Source: Archangium violaceum Cb vi76
GTDB taxonomy: Bacteria > Myxococcota > Myxococcia > Myxococcales > Myxococcaceae
Length of the DNA stretch: 37,363 bases
Reading direction: 5' to 3'
Assembly (NCBI RefSeq): GCF_000733295.1
Contig: NZ_JPMI01000019.1
Span: 1-37,363 of the forward strand
Shown: one piece after another, positions 31,934 through 37,363 of the stretch
Numbering within the stretch: the first letter of the stretch is position 1
Layout of the letters: each line of letters begins with the position of its first letter
Notes under the pieces: generated by a model
Told to the model about the DNA's origin: nothing
The model's input: only the letters and a program-made list of their open reading frames with translations
Databases searched by the model: none
Position numbers and translations under genes: made by a program

Positions 31934-33892
31934 CTACACCGTTGGCATGGACATGGTCGGTCTGCGCATCGCCACCTGCTGCGCGAGCACTTCCAGATCC
32001 TTGTCCATCTGCGGCGTGTCCAGCAGCAGCGAGTCCGGGTCGTAGCGGAAGTCCGCCTGCTGGAAGCCCAGCAGCGTCTGCATGGCCTGCTCGCCGTTCT
32101 GGGTCGCCACCGTCGCGTAGACGAGCTTTCCCTGCTCCAGGTGCAGGTACCCCTCGTGCGCGTTCTGCTTCAGGTACAGCCGCCCCGACTTCTTGCCCGT
32201 TCCCAGCAGCTTGAACAGTTGTGCCGCCGGCAGCTCGTCCAGGCTGCCGCGCACCATCCGGGCCGGGCCGTTGTGCTGGATGCGATCGTCGTACAGGGCG
32301 CGGATCGTCTTCGCCGCCTCGTCCGGCTCCGCGGGAGGCATCACCGCCGAGGCTCCGCCCATCATCAACCGCTCGCGCGTACCCGCGTCCGGGTTTCCGA
32401 GCACCACCACCGGCAGGCCCGCGTGCTCCGGCGAGGAGCGGGTCGCCTGCAGCAGCCCCAACACCTCGTCCAGCCCGAACTTCAGCCCCACCACCAGCAC
32501 GTCGCAGTCCTGGTACCCCAGTGCGTCGTACGCTCCGTCCAGCGAGGACAGCGCGTGCACCACCAGCCCCTGCTTCTGGCCGGACTCCAGCAGGTCCGTC
32601 CGCGTGCCCTCCTCGGGCTCCACGATGAGGATCTGCCGCCCGTCGTTGATGATGCGCTGGCGCAGCAGCTCGCCCGTCTGCACCTGCATGACGATGTCCG
32701 CCACCAAGGGGTCGTACAGCTTGCCCGAGTTCTCCCTCAGGTGCTCCAGCGCCTGCTCCTTGGTCAGCAGCTTCCCGAGCGCGTTGGCCGGGTTCTTCGT
32801 CAGCTCCAGGTAGCTGTCCACCGCCCCCAGGATTCGCGCGCCCAGGGTGATGTCATCGCCCTTGGCACCCTGCGGCGTCCCCGAGCCGTCATAGGCCTCG
32901 TAGAGCTGCGCGAGCATGGTGTTCACCTGCACGGGCAGGTTCACCGACTCGAAGAGCTTCGTCGGCACCCGGCAGTAGCGCTTGGCCTCGGCCAGCCACT
33001 CCGGATTCACCGCGTTGCTCGCCAGGCAGAAGTGGCGCTCGGCCGGCTTGCCCAGGTCGTGCAGGTAGCCCGCGATGGCCACCGCCGCCACGTCCCGGGG
33101 CAACATTCCCAGGCGCCGCGCCACCACCGTGGCCTGCCGCGACAGCTGCGCCGAGTGTCCCCGGTGGTGCTTGCGGTCCCGCTCCTGCATCGTCACCAGG
33201 ATGCTCAGCGTCTCGATGTAGTCCTTGTCGCTCACCGTCCCGCGTGAGCCCGGGAAGGTGTCTCCGGTGGACGTCTTGTGCCGCCCCTGCGTGCCCGGGC
33301 GCGGCCGCAGCCGGGTCTCCGACTCGAGCCGCAGCTGGATGCTGGGCCTGGGCGCCATTCCCGCGGTGCTCTCGTAGGCGCTGGCCATGGTGGACACGTC
33401 CGCCCGGGTCTGCGCCGTCACCACCTCCAGCGAGGCGAAGGCCGTCGTGTCCCCGTAGTAGTGCTTGCGGATGGCGGCGGCGATGGTGCTGCGCAGGCCC
33501 ACGTACGCGTAGACCTCGGTCATCCCCGTCACCAGGGCGATCTCGTCCAGCAGCTTCTTGTTCTGCGGCTCGGCCGCCACCACCGAGAGCAGCTGGCGCT
33601 CCGGGTCGATCGCCAGCGGAAGCACGTTCTGCGCCTCCGCCAGCCGCACCGGCACCTTGTCCAGCACGTCCGTGGGAATGCGGGCCTTGGCCAGCTTCTC
33701 CGCGGAGACGAAGCGCGTCTGGAACTCGGCCGCCAGGAAGCGCAGCAGTGCCGCCTCCTGGAGCAGGCCGATCTCCACCAGGCAGTCCCCCAGCCGGTGG
33801 CCGGTGATCTTCTGGTGCTCCAGCGCCTTCTGGATGGAATCCGAGGTGACCAGTCCCGCCTCGACGAGGCGCTCGCCCAGTTTCTTCGCCAT
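31934..33892 (-). CDS. MshEN - HD domain - pseudo-receiver - DUF4388 fusion protein
   Basis: This is a 652 aa signalling protein. Residues 1-60 match the tandem MshEN motif that binds cyclic-di-GMP in type II secretion/pilus ATPases: KLGERLVEAGLVTSDSIQKA, then RLGDCLVEIGLLQEAALLRF. The MshEN/T2SSE_N region runs to about 150. An HD phosphohydrolase-like domain follows (YLHDLGKP, His278-Asp279) with a degenerate GYP loop, DGSGTPQG (Thr339 for Tyr). Residues 420-535 form a receiver fold whose phospho-acceptor Asp is Gly469 (DVLVVGL), so it is probably not phosphorylated. Residues 545-650 are a DUF4388/PATAN-like domain. The start is three bases after the OB-HD gene, so they form one operon. It probably senses rather than makes a second messenger; output partner unknown. 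Confidence 0.85.
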   Translation of the reverse strand: MAKKLGERLVEAGLVTSDSIQKALEHQKITGHRLGDCLVEIGLLQEAALLRFLAAEFQTRFVSAEKLAKARIPTDVLDKVPVRLAEAQNVLPLAIDPERQLLSVVAAEPQNKKLLDEIALVTGMTEVYAYVGLRSTIAAAIRKHYYGDTTAFASLEVVTAQTRADVSTMASAYESTAGMAPRPSIQLRLESETRLRPRPGTQGRHKTSTGDTFPGSRGTVSDKDYIETLSILVTMQERDRKHHRGHSAQLSRQATVVARRLGMLPRDVAAVAIAGYLHDLGKPAERHFCLASNAVNPEWLAEAKRYCRVPTKLFESVNLPVQVNTMLAQLYEAYDGSGTPQGAKGDDITLGARILGAVDSYLELTKNPANALGKLLTKEQALEHLRENSGKLYDPLVADIVMQVQTGELLRQRIINDGRQILIVEPEEGTRTDLLESGQKQGLVVHALSSLDGAYDALGYQDCDVLVVGLKFGLDEVLGLLQATRSSPEHAGLPVVVLGNPDAGTRERLMMGGASAVMPPAEPDEAAKTIRALYDDRIQHNGPARMVRGSLDELPAAQLFKLLGTGKKSGRLYLKQNAHEGYLHLEQGKLVYATVATQNGEQAMQTLLGFQQADFRYDPDSLLLDTPQMDKDLEVLAQQVAMRRPTMSMPTV

Positions 33893-33895
33893 GTC

Positions 33896-35380
33896 TCAGC
33901 CTTCCGTGTCCGAGCCCTCCCCGCCGGACTTGTCGGCGGGCTCCGTCTTCGGCGCCGTCAGCACGCTGAACGGCTTGAACGTCAGCTCCTTGGGAACGTC
34001 CACCCGCTCGCGCGGCGGCTTGGGCTCCCGTGGCTCGCGCGCCTCCCGAGGCTCCCGCTGCTCACGCGGCGGCCGGGGCTCGCGCTGCTTCTCCTGCCGC
34101 TCGGGCCTCTCGGAACGCTCGGGCCTCTCGGGACGCTCGGCGCGCGGAGCCTGCTGGCCCTCACCCGCGGCGGCGCCTGCGGCCCTCTCCGGCCGCTCCT
34201 TGGGCTTCTTGCCCTCCTTGCCCTTCCGGCGGCCCCCCTCGACCGGCGCACGGCCCCGGACCGTGGGCGCGGGTCCCTTCCAGAGCTGGCGGTCGTAGAG
34301 CTTGAGGTTCTCCGTCCACTTGTCGTTGGGATCGCGCTGCATGGCCTCCACCCACGAGGCGATGCGTGAGTCCAGCGAGTCGAGCGCGTGGACGATGTGC
34401 GCCTCGATGGTCATCGGCAGCTTGGGCGAGCCGTACTCCAGCCGCCCATGGTGCGAGAGCACGAGGTGGGTGAGGTGCTGCTCCAGCAGCGGCGGGAAGT
34501 TGGGAATCGCGAGCGTCTTCTCGCGGATCTTCTGCGCCGTCATGACGAGGTGGCCCACCAGCTTGCCCTCGTCGGTGTACTCGAAGCCCTTGTCCGGGGA
34601 GATCTCCGCCACCTTCATCACGTCGTGGAGGAAGGCGCCGGCGAGCAGCAGGTCCCGGTCCGCCATGGGGTAGTGGTCCGCCACCCGGAGGGTGAGCCGC
34701 ATCACCGACAGCAGGTGGTCGGCGAGTCCGCCGCGGTAGGCGTGGTGGATGCCCTTGGCGGCCGGCGCGTGCGGCAGGCCCGCGGCGATCTGCGCGTCAT
34801 CCAGGAAGGCCAGCAACAGCGCCTTCACGTTCGGGTCGTTCACGCGCTCGGTGATGAGCTCGCGGATCTGCCCCACGGCGCGGGCGCCGCCGTGGCCGTC
34901 ACCGCCCGCCTTGGGCGTGGCCTGCTCCTCGCGGGCCTTGGGGGCGGGCTGCTCCTCCCGGGCGGGGGCGGCGGCCTTGGGGGCGGGCTGCTCCTCGCGG
35001 GCCGGCGGCTCGAACTCCTTGGGATCGAGCGGCTCGGGGTCCAGCTTCTCGAGGGCCTCGATGACCACCTGGGACTTGCCGTGGAAACCGATGACGTTGC
35101 CGCGCACGAGCACGTAGTCACCGGGGGAGAAGGTGGGCTCGAGGGCCTCGACCTTGTCGAAGACGCGGGCGTCGATCTCTCCGCTCTTGTCCACGAGCAC
35201 CACGGAGAGGAACACCTTGCCGCTGCGCGCGGTGACGCGCTCCTTCTTGGTGACGCGGAACACGGTGTTGACGGAGTCCTTCTCGCGCAGGTCCTTCGCA
35301 TACACCTTGCGCACCTCCTCCACGGAGGCGTCGGTGGGGGAGGAAGTCGGGGAATTGTCGGACGGGTTATCGGTCGTCAT
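33896..35380 (-). CDS. OB-fold/HD domain protein, YhaM-like 3'-5' exoribonuclease type
   Basis: This 494 aa protein has an N-terminal OB-fold nucleic-acid-binding domain (VFRVTKKERVTARSGKVFLS, VVLVDKSGEIDARVFDK, DYVLVRGNVIGFHGKSQVVI). An HD domain follows with AYRGGLADHLLSVMRLTLRV, AGAFLHDVMKVAEI and HLVLSHHGRLEYGSPKLP. The order OB then HD is that of YhaM, a 3'-5' exonuclease of RNA and single-stranded DNA. Between them is a Pro/Ala/Glu repeat linker (REEQPAPKA units, about 125-160). After the HD domain comes a 100-residue disordered tail of RPER/REPR repeats, likely RNA-binding or unstructured. The exonuclease role is inferred from architecture. The next gene follows after three bases. Confidence 0.82.
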   Translation of the reverse strand: MTTDNPSDNSPTSSPTDASVEEVRKVYAKDLREKDSVNTVFRVTKKERVTARSGKVFLSVVLVDKSGEIDARVFDKVEALEPTFSPGDYVLVRGNVIGFHGKSQVVIEALEKLDPEPLDPKEFEPPAREEQPAPKAAAPAREEQPAPKAREEQATPKAGGDGHGGARAVGQIRELITERVNDPNVKALLLAFLDDAQIAAGLPHAPAAKGIHHAYRGGLADHLLSVMRLTLRVADHYPMADRDLLLAGAFLHDVMKVAEISPDKGFEYTDEGKLVGHLVMTAQKIREKTLAIPNFPPLLEQHLTHLVLSHHGRLEYGSPKLPMTIEAHIVHALDSLDSRIASWVEAMQRDPNDKWTENLKLYDRQLWKGPAPTVRGRAPVEGGRRKGKEGKKPKERPERAAGAAAGEGQQAPRAERPERPERSERPERQEKQREPRPPREQREPREAREPREPKPPRERVDVPKELTFKPFSVLTAPKTEPADKSGGEGSDTEG

Positions 35381-35426
35381 ACGCGGGCGGCGACACTACC
35401 ACCACCCAGGCGGTTAGGATGGATTC

Positions 35427-36044
35427 ATGTCCCTACTTCCCACTCTCTCGCTTCTCGTGCTGTTGACTGGCGCGGCTGAACCGTCCTGGCAGCAGGTGGC
35501 CCGTGACGACGGCATCTCCGTGCTGGCCCGGACTCCCGAGGGGGGCTCCGTCTCCGAGGTGAAGGCCACCACCCTCGTGGATGCCCCTGCCCACGACGTC
35601 TGGCGGGTCATCCGTGACTACGACAACTACACCAAGACCATGCCCTACACCGAGGAGAGCAAGGTGCTGTCCTCGGAGCAGGACGGGAAGATCACCGTGT
35701 TCTATTGCCTGGTGAACGCCCCGCTGGTGGACAAGCGGGACTTCATCATCCGCATCCGGGACGAGTCGGACTGGAAGGACGGAAAGGGCTTCCTGAAGAC
35801 GGCCTGGACGGCGGCCACCGAGGGGGTGCCTCCCGAGAAGCAGGGCGTGGTGCGGGTGAAGCTCAACACGGGCTACTGGCTGATGGAGCCGCGCGAGGAG
35901 GGGAAGAAGACGTTCGTCACCTACTACCTCTACACGGACCCGGGAGGCTCGCTGCCCAAGTGGATCGCCGACAAGGCGAACAAGACGTCGGTGCCGGACG
36001 TGCTCCGGGCGGTGCGCAAGCACGCCACCGCCGCGAAGAAGTAG
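35427..36044 (+). CDS. secreted START-domain (SRPBCC) lipid-binding protein
   Basis: This 205 aa protein has a short signal peptide (MSLLPTLSLLVLLTGAAEP) and a START-type helix-grip domain. Typical segments are WQQVARDDGISVLARTPEGG, KATTLVDAPAHDVWRVIRDY, TMPYTEESKVLS, YCLVNAPLVDKRDFIIRIRD and TYYLYTDPGGSLPKWIADKA. START domains hold a lipid or sterol in a cavity. It lies divergent from the OB-HD gene with 46 bases between starts and ends 15 bases before a convergent methyltransferase gene. The ligand is unknown. Confidence 0.85.
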   Translation: MSLLPTLSLLVLLTGAAEPSWQQVARDDGISVLARTPEGGSVSEVKATTLVDAPAHDVWRVIRDYDNYTKTMPYTEESKVLSSEQDGKITVFYCLVNAPLVDKRDFIIRIRDESDWKDGKGFLKTAWTAATEGVPPEKQGVVRVKLNTGYWLMEPREEGKKTFVTYYLYTDPGGSLPKWIADKANKTSVPDVLRAVRKHATAAKK

Positions 36045-36059
36045 GCGCCGGAGGGCCTC

Positions 36060-37265
36060 TCAGCTGGCCTCGATGACGATCCCCGACAGGTAGTCGGTGC
36101 CGGGGAAGCCCACGAGGGTGGGGTGGTCCGGCGGCAGGCCGAGCCGGGCGAAGCGGAAGCCCATGCGCCCCTCCTGCTCGCAGGCCTCGGCGATCAGGTC
36201 GTCGAAGCCGCCGGTGGGCAGGGGCGGGTGGTAGCCGACGACGAGCAGGGTGCCGCCGTGGCGGGTGGCGTGCAGGCCCAGGCGCACCTGCTCGATGAAG
36301 GTCTGCGGCGAGGTGGCCTCCGGGGTGTCCAGGAGCACCAGGTCGAAGGTGTCCTGGATGCCGTGCAGCACGTCGAGGGCGTCCCCGCGTTCCACCCGGA
36401 GGCGCCCCAGCAGCCCGTTGGCCTCGCCGTTCTCGCGGGCGAGGTCCGCGGTGTCCGCGTCGCTGTCGAAGGCGAGGATGGAGCGGGCGCCATGGCGTCC
36501 GGCATGGACGAAGAGGCCGCCCACGTGGCAGCTCGGGTCGAGCACCCGCGCGCCCTGGGACAGGCGGGCGAGGAAGCGGCGCAGCTCGCGCTGATCATAG
36601 GGGTAGCCCACGCCCGGGCCGTAGGTGAGGTCCACGGTGAAGCGGGCGCCGAGCTCCAGCACGCGGCTCCAGCGGGGCGGGTTGCCATGGAGGGCGTGGG
36701 GCCGTTGCACGGGCAGGCCGAGCTGGCGGCGCCGGGCGGTGTCGTTGCGCAGCAGCACGGACTCGGCGCCGGAGACCTCCACGAGGGCGCGGGTGATTTC
36801 CTGCAGCCGGGCATCCATGGCGCGCGTGAGCGTCTGGACGACGAGGTGCGTGTCGTAGCGGTCCACGATGAGGCCGGGGAGGGCGTCGCCGTCGTCGTTG
36901 ATGGAGCGGCAGAAGCGCGGGTCATCCACCATGCGGGCGCGGCGCTCGAAGGCATGGCGCACGTGGCGGGGGATGATGCCCTCGGCGGACTCTTCCGGGA
37001 GCCCCAATCGGCGCACGGCATAGGAGGACTCGAGGTCCACGTCCGCGAGCCCGAGCACGTGTCCGTCCTCGTCCCGGAGCTGCACGGCCTCGCCGGCGGA
37101 GGGGGTGCCCTCCATGGAGACGATGTCCTCGCGGCGCACCCAGGGGGCGCCGTGCTTCAGCCTTCGTGCTGCCTCGCGGGACAGATAGGTGTTGAACAAG
37201 GCCGTCCTCCCCTCTGCGCGGACGCCGAGCCGGCCGCGCCATGTGCCCTCAATGGGGGGAAACAT
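36060..37265 (-). CDS. RlmI-like class I SAM-dependent rRNA methyltransferase
   Basis: This 401 aa protein has the RlmI/RlmK-type layout. An N-terminal PUA domain (YLSREAARRLKHGAPWVRRE, then GEAVQLRDEDGHVLGLADVD) is followed by an insert domain with INDDGDALPGLIVDRYDTHL. The Rossmann methyltransferase comes next (VLDPSCHVGGLFVHAGRHGA, ILAFDSDADTADLARENGEA, RLRVERGDALDVLHG). RlmI methylates C1962 of 23S rNA in E. coli. Motif IV is usually DPP, but here it is LLDTPEATSP, so the target base or activity may differ. ATG 37265 has no clear ribosome-binding site and the first 22 residues may be dispensable. The cell target is inferred from the family. Confidence 0.85.
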   Translation of the reverse strand: MFPPIEGTWRGRLGVRAEGRTALFNTYLSREAARRLKHGAPWVRREDIVSMEGTPSAGEAVQLRDEDGHVLGLADVDLESSYAVRRLGLPEESAEGIIPRHVRHAFERRARMVDDPRFCRSINDDGDALPGLIVDRYDTHLVVQTLTRAMDARLQEITRALVEVSGAESVLLRNDTARRRQLGLPVQRPHALHGNPPRWSRVLELGARFTVDLTYGPGVGYPYDQRELRRFLARLSQGARVLDPSCHVGGLFVHAGRHGARSILAFDSDADTADLARENGEANGLLGRLRVERGDALDVLHGIQDTFDLVLLDTPEATSPQTFIEQVRLGLHATRHGGTLLVVGYHPPLPTGGFDDLIAEACEQEGRMGFRFARLGLPPDHPTLVGFPGTDYLSGIVIEAS

Positions 37266-37340
37266 GCGGCGGGCGGGGACCCGGTGCGGGGAGGGCGGGA
37301 GTGTCCGCTCGTGGAGCAGGGGAGCGAGGGAGCCAATATC

Positions 37341-37361
37341 CCCTCTCCCCCCGGGAGAGGG
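37341..37361. repeat. palindromic REP-like repeat, copy 2
   Basis: Arms CCCTCTCCC (37341-37349) and GGGAGAGGG (37353-37361) surround a CCC loop. They are the same 9-base arms as the copy at 9668-9688, which has loop GGA. This copy lies in the intergenic DNA upstream of the RlmI-like gene and is near the window edge, so a larger unit may be cut off. Confidence 0.7.
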
Positions 37362-37363
37362 AC

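Overview
The window is GC-rich, densely coded bacterial DNA. It most likely comes from a myxobacterium of the Cystobacterineae (Archangium/Cystobacter type). The basis is gene content: a SitA-like lipoprotein toxin locus, a DUF2381-type protein, a DUF4388 fusion protein, an RsbQ-like hydrolase with a PAS kinase, and strong third-position GC. The genus is inference.

Layout. 1-2599 (minus): a truncated Ig-like lipoprotein, a possible 24-codon ORF, and a molybdopterin oxidoreductase broken by a frameshift. 2633-5639: a Tat-exported D-aminoacylase-type amidohydrolase convergent with an MFS transporter. 5885-7334: a CBM6/crystallin-like gene remnant and a protein of unknown function with an HTH-like end. 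7427-12083 (plus): cytochrome P450, a TIGR02757-type protein, and the two clamp-loader genes holB and holA overlapping by four bases. 12043-16233: an Lrp/AsnC regulator, then an RsbQ-like hydrolase plus PAS histidine kinase operon, then a PLP-dependent Cys/Met enzyme.

16235-23608 is the accessory region and the most interesting part. A minus-strand operon (hypothetical protein, DUF2381-type protein, lipoprotein, SitA-like toxin, probable immunity protein) is split inside the toxin gene by a compact element of about 2.87 kb. The element carries a DUF5372/Y4bD-like ORF, a small ORF and a large serine recombinase with two C-terminal MerR-like helices. The two toxin halves share GGCA at both junctions, and joining them there restores one continuous frame of about 561 codons. 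A small tRNA-like remnant lies at the far end of the locus.

23699-37363 returns to chromosomal genes: an NRDE/TANGO2 protein; a metG-HEAT repeat-tatD operon with GTGA and ATGA overlaps; a peptidoglycan amidase coupled to a propeller-like secreted protein; an operon of an OB-fold/HD protein and a MshEN-HD-pseudoreceiver-DUF4388 protein; a START-domain protein; and an RlmI-like methyltransferase. Two copies of a palindromic repeat with identical 9-base arms (9668-9688 and 37341-37361) point to a dispersed repeat family. No CRISPR array, rRNA or intact tRNA was seen.
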